Below are positions 54,008 to 62,636 of a stretch of DNA of 64,000 nt, piece by piece. Position 1 is the stretch's first letter. Each line of letters starts with the position of its first letter. The position numbers and the translations under genes were made by a program. This DNA is from Pseudohongiella acticola. GTDB lineage: Bacteria > Pseudomonadota > Gammaproteobacteria > Pseudomonadales > Pseudohongiellaceae. The stretch covers positions 1,674,001-1,738,000 of the forward strand of contig NZ_MASR01000001.1 in assembly GCF_001758195.1 (NCBI RefSeq). The letters are read 5' to 3'. Below the pieces are notes generated by a model. The model was not told the origin of the DNA. It was given only the letters and a program-made list of their open reading frames with translations, and ran no database searches.

Positions 54008-55522
54008 CTACTTTCCCCGTACCGGCAACAGTCGCAACAACATTGAGCCATCCAGCAAAGCATCTGCGCAGCTCTGTCTGTGTACGATACCGCTGACGGC
54101 AGAGAACAGACTTCCCGGGCGCAGTATGATGACCCGGTCAAGCCGGCACCCGGTATGACGCTGCACTTGTTCTATCATCGTCGGCACCACGCCCTGCCAA
54201 TGCTCGGCAAGTTGTTTGCTGGCACACTCTGCCAGCAGAACCGTCTGCTCTATTTCGTCAATACGAAGTGCCACGCAACGACTCAGACCCCGCTCACCAA
54301 ACACCTGCAATATGAACGCTTCAATATCTTCAGCCTGAAAGGTACGGCCCGAGACTGTAAAGCGATGATTGATACGGCCGGTGCAGCACAACTCATTATC
54401 GATGTGAATCCAGCGACTTCCCGTCATCGTTGCCCGCAGACCCCGCGTATCAGACACACCCAGCGCAAGATAGGCAATGTCGTTCTTTACCAGCGTTTTG
54501 AAACCCAGGCGGCCAGCCAGATAGCTGCCAGCGCCGGACAAACCGAGACAGCAGAATAGTTTGTCGGCGGAAATACCGTTATTGCCGTACTGGTCAATAA
54601 AATGGGAAATCAAAGCAGGCGTAATAGACCGCTCACCGCTGACGCAGATCATGCGTATTGCTGACAGGTCAGGTTGTACATTTCCGGTAAGCTCGCCATT
54701 TCTTGCCGCAAGAGTCAGGACAGCCACCGGCGCACTGACAATGGTGCAGGAAAACGTCGATGCTGCCATCACCCAACTGGCGGCATCAGCCAAGGCCAGT
54801 TCGATCGGCAACAACAACGACGGCAACCGAGCCTGCAGCGGCACCAGTATGTGCAATGCCAGGGCAAGCCCGTCAGCCAGATCCAGGCAGGTCAACAACC
54901 GGTCATCCGTGTTTAGTGACAACGCCTGTACCAGGCCTTCGGCGCTACGCAGCATGTCCGCGTGTGACAGGGAGACCAGCGGTAGCTCCTCGTCACTGGC
55001 AACGCCGGGATAAAGCACTGCGACTTCCGTGTCGGATATAGTCGGTAGCTCGCCCTGTATATGTTGCAGCGTATCCGTGGCCAGGTATTCCAGCTGATGC
55101 CGGGCATCAATGAAGCGGGGGTTTGTTCGGCAGCGCCCGGCCCTAAACTGCGTGAGCACGTCCTGATTACCGACCACGATCCGCAAACCGGTTCTGGCAA
55201 TGATGCTGGAAATATTGGCCATGCCCAGCCGGGCGTGAAACGTCACCGGTACACATGGGCAACCGGCCAGCATGGCACCAAACACCGTTTCCAGAAAGGC
55301 CGGCCCATAGGAATTCAGGACCATCACCGGCTCACCCGACAGATTGCGTGCACACAGATTGCCCGCGATCTTTTGCGCCGCAAGCAACAGCTGCCGGCAA
55401 GTCAGCACATCGGTTTTATCCTGGCCAGAAAGCAGAAATGTGTACAGTGGCAGATCCGGCTGTTCCCGGGCCAACGTAACCAGCAATGACACAATGCTGT
55501 CGCGGTGGTGCGTCAAACTCAT
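54008..55522 (-). CDS. AMP-dependent synthetase-fold protein, catalytically degenerate (FAAL-like)
   Basis: 504 aa with the general layout of a fatty acyl-AMP ligase: an N-terminal domain, ending in the hinge and C-terminal lid with ELCCTGRINHRFTVSGRTFQAEDIEAF. Key motifs have decayed. The P-loop of the type TSGSTG-PKG is LYPGVASDEELPL, the GDLG Asp of the hinge region is missing (WIHIDNELCCTGR), and the adenylation Lys of the lid is Ile (VSGIVHRQ). It is also shorter than typical (~580 aa). It probably cannot adenylate fatty acids by itself. It may scaffold the downstream carrier protein, or have become a sensor. Confidence 0.7.
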   Translation of the reverse strand: MSLTHHRDSIVSLLVTLAREQPDLPLYTFLLSGQDKTDVLTCRQLLLAAQKIAGNLCARNLSGEPVMVLNSYGPAFLETVFGAMLAGCPCVPVTFHARLGMANISSIIARTGLRIVVGNQDVLTQFRAGRCRTNPRFIDARHQLEYLATDTLQHIQGELPTISDTEVAVLYPGVASDEELPLVSLSHADMLRSAEGLVQALSLNTDDRLLTCLDLADGLALALHILVPLQARLPSLLLPIELALADAASWVMAASTFSCTIVSAPVAVLTLAARNGELTGNVQPDLSAIRMICVSGERSITPALISHFIDQYGNNGISADKLFCCLGLSGAGSYLAGRLGFKTLVKNDIAYLALGVSDTRGLRATMTGSRWIHIDNELCCTGRINHRFTVSGRTFQAEDIEAFILQVFGERGLSRCVALRIDEIEQTVLLAECASKQLAEHWQGVVPTMIEQVQRHTGCRLDRVIILRPGSLFSAVSGIVHRQSCADALLDGSMLLRLLPVRGK

Positions 55523-55686
55523 GCCAACTCCCTGGCGTTGAAATTTGTTTTGTCGCTGTGCTAGTGATTTTGCAACAGTGTTAAAAGTCTAGTTCACGAT
55601 TCTGCCGTGTTCCACTTTTTATGACATACTGCCTGTCAACGCATCCGACCATACCCAGGCAGCCAAGCACAGACAAACGGAGCCAT

Positions 55687-57030
55687 ATGAAAAAAATAAT
55701 TGCCACCGCCATCATCGTGTTCATTCTGGCGATTGCTTTCGCCAATGGCGTCACGCCGTCTTATGTTGTCAATGCCCCGGGTGTTGCCACCGGCATCGGC
55801 GCAAAGCTGTTGTGCAGTTCACGATTTGTCAGTGGGCTGTCGCCGGAACAGTCATTTGACGACCTGGTTCAGTACTCATCGATTCTGCAATACCTGGACG
55901 TAAGTTATGACGATGCCAACCAGGAGGTCACTACCTCACTGTTTGGCATGGCAACAAAAACCGCCAGTTATCAGCCCGGCCTGGGCTGTTACACCGAACA
56001 CGACGGCTTTGATGAACGCAGCACCGCTGACATCCAGCCCATGCCAGTATTCAACAGCCGCTGGCCGCATGGGACGCGCGTGGAAACCATTGATGCGCAG
56101 ATGCAGCGCACACTGGATGCCATGGTGGCGGAAGATAATAACAACGGACTCGATACCCGGGCACTGCTGGTCGTCAAAGACGGCGATATCGTTGCCGAAA
56201 GTTACGCCCAGGGCGCGGGTCCGGACACTCCCCTGCTGGGCTGGTCCATGGCCAAAAGCCTGACCTCGGTCATGCTGGGCAACCTCGCCTACCAGGACCA
56301 GCTTGATGTTGATGAACAGCTGGATTTTGCCAGCTGGAGCGAAGACAAGCGCGCCGACATCCGCATTCGCGATCTGTTGACGATGACCGATGGCCTGGAT
56401 TTTTCCGAACAATATAACCCTGGCGATGACGCCACCGCGATGCTGTTTACCGAGCCTTCTGCATCCGGCTATGCCATTGCCAGGCCTGCTCTGCATGCGC
56501 CGGGCACACGCTTCAACTACAGTTCCGGCACAGCCAATATTCTGTCCCGAATCTACTTTAATCGCACCGGTGGCACCCTCGCGTCCAGCCTGGCAGAATA
56601 CCGGGCGCATATTGCTGGTCCACTCAGTTTCCAGCACGCCGTGTTTGAGCCGGATGCGCGCGGCGTTCTGGTCGGCAGTTCGTATCTGTACGCGTCAGCG
56701 CGAGACTGGGCGCGACTGGGACAAATGATGCTGCAGGGGGGCGTTCTTAATGGTCAGCGTATTGTCAGTGAGGACTGGGTTGAGCAATCGACGCGGCCGA
56801 ACAATTCGGGCAATCACAAGGCATACGGCTATCAGTGGTGGCTGAACACCGGTGACGCGGCGCCACGCTGGCCGGACCTGCCCGCAGACGCATACGCTGC
56901 ACAAGGCAACCGGCAGCAGAGCCTGACTGTCATTCCATCAGAAAACGTGGTGATTGTGCGGCTGGGGTGGACATCCGGTCGTTACCCGGCGAATGAACGT
57001 TTTGCGGAAATCGTCGGGGCGCTGCGGTAG
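55687..57030 (+). CDS. beta-lactamase-fold serine hydrolase
   Basis: 447 aa from the ATG at 55687, with CGGAG upstream. One N-terminal signal-anchor or signal peptide (about 1-20) is followed by the serine hydrolase domain of the class C/6-aminohexanoate-dimer hydrolase type. The nucleophile is in GWSMAKSLTSV (SxxK), a YSSG motif follows for the YxN position, and the C-terminal KAYGYQWWLNTGD and SLTVIPSENVVIVRLG are also found in NylB-like enzymes. It is probably periplasmic; the substrate is unknown. Its last codons are part of a terminator-like hairpin. Confidence 0.88.
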   Translation: MKKIIATAIIVFILAIAFANGVTPSYVVNAPGVATGIGAKLLCSSRFVSGLSPEQSFDDLVQYSSILQYLDVSYDDANQEVTTSLFGMATKTASYQPGLGCYTEHDGFDERSTADIQPMPVFNSRWPHGTRVETIDAQMQRTLDAMVAEDNNNGLDTRALLVVKDGDIVAESYAQGAGPDTPLLGWSMAKSLTSVMLGNLAYQDQLDVDEQLDFASWSEDKRADIRIRDLLTMTDGLDFSEQYNPGDDATAMLFTEPSASGYAIARPALHAPGTRFNYSSGTANILSRIYFNRTGGTLASSLAEYRAHIAGPLSFQHAVFEPDARGVLVGSSYLYASARDWARLGQMMLQGGVLNGQRIVSEDWVEQSTRPNNSGNHKAYGYQWWLNTGDAAPRWPDLPADAYAAQGNRQQSLTVIPSENVVIVRLGWTSGRYPANERFAEIVGALR

Positions 57031-57039
57031 CGCCCCGAC
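57013..57039. terminator. bidirectional hairpin between convergent genes
   Basis: GTCGGGGCGCT (57013-57023) pairs perfectly over 11 bp with AGCGCCCCGAC (57029-57039) around a five-base loop. It overlaps the hydrolase stop codon (57028-57030) and lies 11 bp from the end of the convergent VOC gene. It lacks a T run on either strand but is very stable. Confidence 0.6.
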
Positions 57040-57050
57040 CGGGAGCGAGA

Positions 57051-57425
57051 TTACTTGGTCAGGCAGAACACGGTGAGTTTGTTACCGTCCAGATCCCTGA
57101 AATAACCGGCATAGAAGCCGTCATCACCGCGGGGGCCAGCAGCGCCCTCGTCCTGCGCGTTCAGTTCCAGCGCCTTTTTGTAAACGCGATCGACTGTCTC
57201 CGCACTGTCGGCGGCCAGCGCCACCATGACGCCGTTACCGACAGTTGCCGGCTCGCCGTCATAGGGTTTGATGATTGCCATCATCGGCTGCCCGGGATTG
57301 TTACCCCAGGCAATAAAGGTCTCCATTTCCATAAAACGTTTGCCACCCAGCTCTGCCAGAAGAGCATCGTAGAATGCGGCCGCACGCGGCATGTCGTTAG
57401 TCCCTACACACACATATCCAATCAT
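57051..57425 (-). CDS. VOC family (glyoxalase-fold) protein
   Basis: 124 aa with two beta-alpha-beta-beta-beta units: MIGYVCVGTNDMPRAAAFYD and the second half ending YAGYFRDLDGNKLTVF. Candidate metal ligands are sparse (no clear His at the first position; Glu/Asp in FRDLDGN region). It belongs to the PhnB/glyoxalase-resistance group; the activity cannot be predicted. Monocistronic and convergent with the hydrolase. Confidence 0.88.
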   Translation of the reverse strand: MIGYVCVGTNDMPRAAAFYDALLAELGGKRFMEMETFIAWGNNPGQPMMAIIKPYDGEPATVGNGVMVALAADSAETVDRVYKKALELNAQDEGAAGPRGDDGFYAGYFRDLDGNKLTVFCLTK

Positions 57426-57453
57426 GGTTTACCCCAAAAGGTGTTATAAAAAA

Positions 57454-57756
57454 TCAGTGCTTGTACGACAATCCACAATGCGCGCAGGTGCGGCGAAGCG
57501 GATTGAGGAAGTACTTTTTCACAAAAAACGCCTGGTGGCAACGCGGGCAGCGACGCACCGACATGTTAATGCCAAAACCGGCATACAGCGCCATGTAGGC
57601 AAGCATCAGCCAGGTAATATCCTGGCCCTGACCGACCAGACGGGCGACGGTATACACATAAATCGGAAAGGTCAGAAAACACACCATCAGGCGATTTCTG
57701 GATATGCGGATTTTATTCAGCGTTTCGTTAAACGCATCCTCGGACGGGGCTGTCAT
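57454..57756 (-). CDS. small membrane protein with C-terminal zinc ribbon
   Basis: 100 aa: two membrane helices (about 24-42 and 48-66), then a four-cysteine ribbon RRCPRCHQAF...RRTCAHCGL (CxxC-x17-CxxC) in the last 30 residues. I do not recognise a specific family. Zinc ribbons of this kind often bind other proteins or RNA. It lies 28 bp upstream of the VOC gene on the same strand and may share its transcript. Confidence 0.72.
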   Translation of the reverse strand: MTAPSEDAFNETLNKIRISRNRLMVCFLTFPIYVYTVARLVGQGQDITWLMLAYMALYAGFGINMSVRRCPRCHQAFFVKKYFLNPLRRTCAHCGLSYKH

Positions 57757-57810
57757 AAACCATGCTCTCGACAGTGAATCATGGCCGATACACTACCATG
57801 AAGCCGGTAC

Positions 57811-58773
57811 TCATGCATTGTCAGCGGTAAAACTGATGACCTCCCCGATGTGAGCTGCGCCCGCGGCCAGCATCACCAGACGGTCGAAACCCAGCGCCAC
57901 GCCAGCACATTCAGGCAGGCCATGCTGCAGCGCCGCCAGTAGACGCGCATCCACACCCCTGGCAGACAAACCCGCCGCTTGCCGCTGCCGATTATCGCTT
58001 GCAAAGCGACGGGCCTGCTCGACACTGTCAGTCAGTTCCAGATAACCATTGGCCAACTCCATGCCGCTAACAAAGAGCTCAAAGCGACGGGCGACAGCAT
58101 TGCCGTCGGCATCGCAGGTCACCTGCGCCAGCGCTGCCTGACTGGCGGGAAAATCAACTACAAAAACAGCCTGCCGCAACTGCGGCTCAATAACACAGGA
58201 CATCAACAGGTGCAGGCAATCGTCCCGATCAAGCGCCATATCACCCAGGTCGGTGTGCTGGCGAGCACACGCGAACAACTCATCGTCACTGGCAGTGAAA
58301 GGATCCAGCGCCAGCATGTCCTGAAACAACGTGCGGTAGCGAATGCGGGGAATATCAGCATCCGTAGCTGGCAGACAGACTGCCAGCAGGTCGGCGATTT
58401 CTGTCATCAACTGGTGATCATCGAAACCCGGTCGGTACCATTCCAGCATGGTGAATTCGGGATTGTGACGCTGACCGGTTTCATCACGTCGAAATGCCTT
58501 GCCCAACTGATAAATGGAACCGCTGCCGGCGGCCAGCAGTCGCTTCATGGCAAACTCGGGGGACGTCTGCAGATAACGCCACTGACCCGGCGCCAGTTCC
58601 AGCGTCAGCGCCTCAAGATGCGGATCGGTGCCGGTGGCGTGGCACATCAGCGGCGTTTCCACTTCAAGCACGTCACGCCCGGCAAAGAACTGACGGGTAC
58701 GCGCCAGCAGCTCAGCACGCAGACGCAGGTTGGCAAGCGTGGCATCAGGCCGCCATGGCAGGACATCGGACAT
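57811..58773 (-). CDS. epmA: EF-P (R)-beta-lysine ligase
   Basis: Class II lysyl-tRNA-synthetase-like enzyme that attaches (R)-beta-lysine to EF-P. 320 aa from the ATG at 58773, with AGGAAG seven bases upstream; 58794 is an alternative start. It lacks the anticodon domain, as GenX/PoxA proteins do. Motif 2 is MKRLLAAGSGSIYQLGKAFRR and motif 3 GVALGFDRLVMLA, with the substrate-site HNPEFTMLEWYRP. Adjacent to efp and epmB, the complete lysylation set except hydroxylation by EpmC. Confidence 0.95.
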   Translation of the reverse strand: MSDVLPWRPDATLANLRLRAELLARTRQFFAGRDVLEVETPLMCHATGTDPHLEALTLELAPGQWRYLQTSPEFAMKRLLAAGSGSIYQLGKAFRRDETGQRHNPEFTMLEWYRPGFDDHQLMTEIADLLAVCLPATDADIPRIRYRTLFQDMLALDPFTASDDELFACARQHTDLGDMALDRDDCLHLLMSCVIEPQLRQAVFVVDFPASQAALAQVTCDADGNAVARRFELFVSGMELANGYLELTDSVEQARRFASDNRQRQAAGLSARGVDARLLAALQHGLPECAGVALGFDRLVMLAAGAAHIGEVISFTADNA

Positions 58774-58816
58774 AAGCAGCTTCCTGGCTGGCATCGCGCG
58801 AATGCCGGAGCGGGTT

Positions 58817-59386
58817 TTATCTGACCCGGTTCTGGTATTCGCCGGTGCGCGTATCCACCTTCAGCACATCACCAATATTGACAAACAGAGGCACTTTAAC
58901 CACGGCGCCTGATGCCAGTGTTGCGGGTTTGCTGCCGCCCTGAGCCGTATCGCCTTTGAGGCCGGGGTCAGTTTCCACCACTTCAATTTCAACAAAATTG
59001 GGCGGGCTGACGTTGATCGGGTTGCCGTTATAAAGCGTGACCAGATACACGTCTTCTTCTTTCAGCCAGTTCAGCGCATCGGCAATGGCGGCCTTGTCCG
59101 CACCGAACTGTTCAAAGCTGCCATCAGTCTTCATGAAATGCCAGAACTGGCCATCGGTATACAGATAGGACATATCCGTTTCCATGACATCGGCCGCTTC
59201 CAGTGATTCACCGGATTTAAACGTACGCTCCCACACCCGGCCATTGAGCAGATTTCGCAATTTCACGCGATTAAAGGCCTGGCCTTTGCCGGGTTTAACA
59301 AACTCGTTGTCCAGAATGCTGCAGGGATCTCCCTCCAGTAGTACCTTGAGGCCAGGTTTGAACTCATTGGTAGAAAATGTCGCCAT
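58817..59386 (-). CDS. efp: elongation factor P
   Basis: Translation factor that relieves ribosome stalling at proline stretches. 189 aa, with the modified lysine Lys34 in the loop [16 protein letters not shown], as expected for the beta-lysine pathway, and the C-terminal OB domains. It is co-oriented with epmA (43-bp gap) and divergent from epmB; the shared 136-bp region holds both promoters. Confidence 0.97.
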   Translation of the reverse strand: MATFSTNEFKPGLKVLLEGDPCSILDNEFVKPGKGQAFNRVKLRNLLNGRVWERTFKSGESLEAADVMETDMSYLYTDGQFWHFMKTDGSFEQFGADKAAIADALNWLKEEDVYLVTLYNGNPINVSPPNFVEIEVVETDPGLKGDTAQGGSKPATLASGAVVKVPLFVNIGDVLKVDTRTGEYQNRVR

Positions 59387-59522
59387 TGTTCCCTCTCAAT
59401 TTTAGCCATTCGGTTTTGCGGCTTTTGGTTTAATGCCTTTTAGTTTAGGCCTTGGTAATGCCTGACAGGCGGTTTAACATGGCCAGCATGTTATATGCCT
59501 GTGTGTACCTTCAAGCGGATAA

Positions 59523-60551
59523 ATGTATTCGATGTCTTCTCTAGTGCTGGCCCAGCGCCACCCTGATGGCAGCGCGCGGCGCTGGCAACAGGAACTGTCC
59601 AACCTGATCACAGAACCGGAGGAACTGCTGCAACTGCTGGGGCTCAGCCCCGATGATGTCAGCATTCCGGCTGACGTCCTGCACGCATTCCCACTCAAGG
59701 TGCCCCGGCCGTTTGTCGCCAGGATGCGGCCCGGGGATCCGCGAGATCCGCTGTTACTGCAGATACTGCCAACGGCCCAGGAAAGTGATGATACCCCCGG
59801 ATACGGCTTCGATCCACTTTCGGAGGCCGATTTTAACCCGCAACCGGGCATTCTGCACAAATACCAGGGCCGCATCCTGATGCTCGCCGCCCCGCACTGC
59901 GCGGTACACTGCCGTTATTGTTTCCGTCGACACTTCCCCTATCAGGACAAAGTCCCCGCACGCCAGGTGTGGGAGCAGAGCCTGCAATGGCTGGCGGAGC
60001 AGCCGCAGATCAGCGAAGTCATCTACAGTGGCGGTGATCCACTGGCTGCCAGCGACAAACATCTGGCCTGGCTGACAAATCGTATTTCAGAAATCCCACA
60101 CATCGGCCGATTACGTATACATACGCGCACACCCGTGCTGGTACCTGCGCGCGTGGACGAACAGTTGACGGCATGGCTAAGTGGCAGTCGCTTGCAGAAA
60201 GTCATGGTCATTCACTGCAATCATGCCAATGAAATCGATGCTGATGTGATTGCGGCCATGCAGCGGCTGCGTGCGGCCGGTGTCACATTGCTGAACCAGA
60301 GTGTGCTGCTGAAAGGGATCAATGATTCTGTGCAGGACCTGGCGGATCTGAGTGAAGCCCTGTTTGCTGCCGGAGTGCTGCCGTATTACCTGCATGCACT
60401 GGACAAAGTACAGGGCGTCGCACATTTTGACGTCAATGAAGATAAGGCCATGAATTTGATAATGGAATTAAAACAGCGCCTTCCCGGTTACCTGGTCCCC
60501 AGGCTGGTGAGGGAAATACCCGGCGAATCGTCTAAAACCGGACTACTATAA
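59523..60551 (+). CDS. epmB: EF-P lysine 2,3-aminomutase
   Basis: Radical SAM and PLP enzyme that makes (R)-beta-lysine for EpmA. 342 aa. The Fe4S4 motif is HCAVHCRYCFRR (Cys126, Cys130, Cys133); the PLP/lysine-binding C-terminal domain follows. A second ATG at 59532 is possible. fimX starts 4 bp downstream, so translation is probably coupled. Confidence 0.95.
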   Translation: MYSMSSLVLAQRHPDGSARRWQQELSNLITEPEELLQLLGLSPDDVSIPADVLHAFPLKVPRPFVARMRPGDPRDPLLLQILPTAQESDDTPGYGFDPLSEADFNPQPGILHKYQGRILMLAAPHCAVHCRYCFRRHFPYQDKVPARQVWEQSLQWLAEQPQISEVIYSGGDPLAASDKHLAWLTNRISEIPHIGRLRIHTRTPVLVPARVDEQLTAWLSGSRLQKVMVIHCNHANEIDADVIAAMQRLRAAGVTLLNQSVLLKGINDSVQDLADLSEALFAAGVLPYYLHALDKVQGVAHFDVNEDKAMNLIMELKQRLPGYLVPRLVREIPGESSKTGLL

Positions 60552-60555
60552 AGCT

Positions 60556-62622
60556 ATGGATCTTACGGTTACGCATAACATTCTGGTCAATCATTGCCCA
60601 TCCGGCAAAGCCGACAAGATCATTGGCCTGCTGCGCCGTGCCGGACTGGGTGTGCGGGTGCGCGAATTTGAAGGCAACCATCTGCCAGACTGTGTTCCGG
60701 GCTGTGACAGCCATGACCTGATCCTGTTATTCGCCGATGTTCCAGGCCAGGCCAATGAAACCCTGCTACGCCAGTTGCAGTCATCACGCCGCGACATACC
60801 CTGCCTGCTGATCTGCCGCGCCCCGGCCCGCTGGCTGCCGCTGCTGAATCTGGGGGCTGCCGGCCTGATCAATGACACGTTGCTGGATTCGGCTGCCGGT
60901 CAGGTTGAATTTGTCTATCGCATCAAGCGGGAGCTGGAACAACTGAAACTGCGACGCGAAGCCAGGCGCGCCAACAGCAGCCTCCGCGAACTGCATCAGC
61001 GACTGCAGAGTTTCATGGACGCCACCTCCGAGGCCATCGCCTGCCTGCAGGACGGCCTGCATCAATATGCCAATCAGGGCTGGCTGACGTTTTTTGGCTT
61101 TCCCAGTCAAGCAGCCCTGCACGCCGTACCCTTCATGGACCTGGTTGCTGACGAAGATTTGGAAAAAGTACGCGATTTCCTGCGCCACCGTCTGGATGCC
61201 GGACAACAGCGCTGCGAATTTACCGCCCTGCGCCGCGACGGTAGTGAAATACGCGCCACGCTGGACAGCTCCGCCATCACCATCAATGGCGACAACAGCC
61301 TGCAGGTGCTGATCCAGCCGGCCAAAGGCAATTCCGTTCACCACAACGCCATCAGTGCCGCGCGCAGCAAAGACCTGCAAAGCGGGCTGCTTAACGAATC
61401 CGGCCTGGAACGGCTGCTGAACCAGGCCATCAGCAGCGCGGTATACCAGGGCCGCTTCAGCGCCGTGATTATGCTGAGTGCCGCCAATCTGTCCGACATC
61501 GCCGTGGTCCTGGGCAGAACCGATATGTATCTGCTGCTGAGCGAAATAGCGTCACTGCTGGCATCGGCCTGTCCGACACAGGCAGTCCTGGGTCGGCTTG
61601 ATGCCGGTGATTTTATTGTGCTGATGCCGGATGCCGATACCGAAAGCTGCCAGCAGCTGCTTGCCCGACTGGACAACCAGCGTAATCTGCTGGCGGGTCT
61701 GGCGCCCGATGGCACCGAATTACAGTTCAGCATCGGCGCCGCCATGATCACGGATGAAGCCCCGGATGTTGATACGCTGCTGATCCGCGCCCGCCAGCAC
61801 CAGACGCTGCGGCAGTATCAACACGCCAATGCATCCTCCGCCGGAGAAACCGGCGCCACGATGACGCTGTTGCGCCAGGCGCTGAGTGAAGACTCACTGC
61901 TGCTGGTATATCAACCCACAGTCAGCCTGAAAGTCGATGCCAGCGAATACTATGAGGTCAGAGTAAGATTGCCGATGGCAGACCGCATCATTTACCCGGG
62001 TGAGTTCCTGGATGCCGCCAACCAGCACGGCTATGGCGAACGCATCGATCGTTATGTCATCAGCCATGCGCTGCGTGCGATTGCCGGGCACAACAACGCG
62101 AAGCTACGTCTGACCATCAACCTGACCCCTAATTCACTGCTTAGCCAGACACTGCTGGTCTGGTTGACGCAGGAGCTGCGACGACACAAACAAAGCCCTC
62201 GCCAGCTTATTCTGCAGATCAGTGAGATGGATGTAGTCAGTGCGCCGGTCGAAGCACGACGATTCTGTCTGCAGGTGCGCGAGCTTGGCTTCGAACTGGC
62301 GCTGACGCACTTTGGCTGCAGCCTGGACCCATTCCGGGTTCTGGGACAGGTGCAGGCCGACTATGTGAAACTGGATCGCTCACTGTTGCATCAGGTTGAG
62401 CTGGATGCCGATCAGCGCGAACGATTACACGACGTGGTCAGCACCCTGCATGCGCAGGGCGTCAGGGTGATTGCACCGATGGTTGAAGATATCGAAGTGT
62501 TGCCGTTGCTGTGGCAGTGCAATGTCAATTTTGTGCAGGGCAACTGTCTGCAGCAACCTGAGCAGAGCATGGAGTTTGGCCTGTTCAAGACAGAAGAGAT
62601 CAGCCTCGACTCGGTAGGCTGA
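60556..62622 (+). CDS. fimX: FimX-like protein: degenerate REC-PAS-GGDEF-EAL
   Basis: 688 aa: a receiver-like domain (about 1-125) without a clear phospho-Asp, a PAS domain (about 145-255, FMDATSEAIACLQDGLHQYANQ), a GGDEF-like domain (about 285-405) whose signature is LDAGDF instead of GGDEF, and an EAL-like domain (about 430-680) with EVRVRL in place of EAL and QGNCLQQP in place of the final loop. So it neither makes nor breaks c-di-GMP but likely binds it, like Pseudomonas and Xanthomonas FimX, a pole-localised regulator of type IV pili. It sits beside parC as in Pseudomonas. PilT and the Chp-like genes support this role. Confidence 0.88.
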   Translation: MDLTVTHNILVNHCPSGKADKIIGLLRRAGLGVRVREFEGNHLPDCVPGCDSHDLILLFADVPGQANETLLRQLQSSRRDIPCLLICRAPARWLPLLNLGAAGLINDTLLDSAAGQVEFVYRIKRELEQLKLRREARRANSSLRELHQRLQSFMDATSEAIACLQDGLHQYANQGWLTFFGFPSQAALHAVPFMDLVADEDLEKVRDFLRHRLDAGQQRCEFTALRRDGSEIRATLDSSAITINGDNSLQVLIQPAKGNSVHHNAISAARSKDLQSGLLNESGLERLLNQAISSAVYQGRFSAVIMLSAANLSDIAVVLGRTDMYLLLSEIASLLASACPTQAVLGRLDAGDFIVLMPDADTESCQQLLARLDNQRNLLAGLAPDGTELQFSIGAAMITDEAPDVDTLLIRARQHQTLRQYQHANASSAGETGATMTLLRQALSEDSLLLVYQPTVSLKVDASEYYEVRVRLPMADRIIYPGEFLDAANQHGYGERIDRYVISHALRAIAGHNNAKLRLTINLTPNSLLSQTLLVWLTQELRRHKQSPRQLILQISEMDVVSAPVEARRFCLQVRELGFELALTHFGCSLDPFRVLGQVQADYVKLDRSLLHQVELDADQRERLHDVVSTLHAQGVRVIAPMVEDIEVLPLLWQCNVNFVQGNCLQQPEQSMEFGLFKTEEISLDSVG

Positions 62623-62636
62623 TCTCTTAAACCGGA

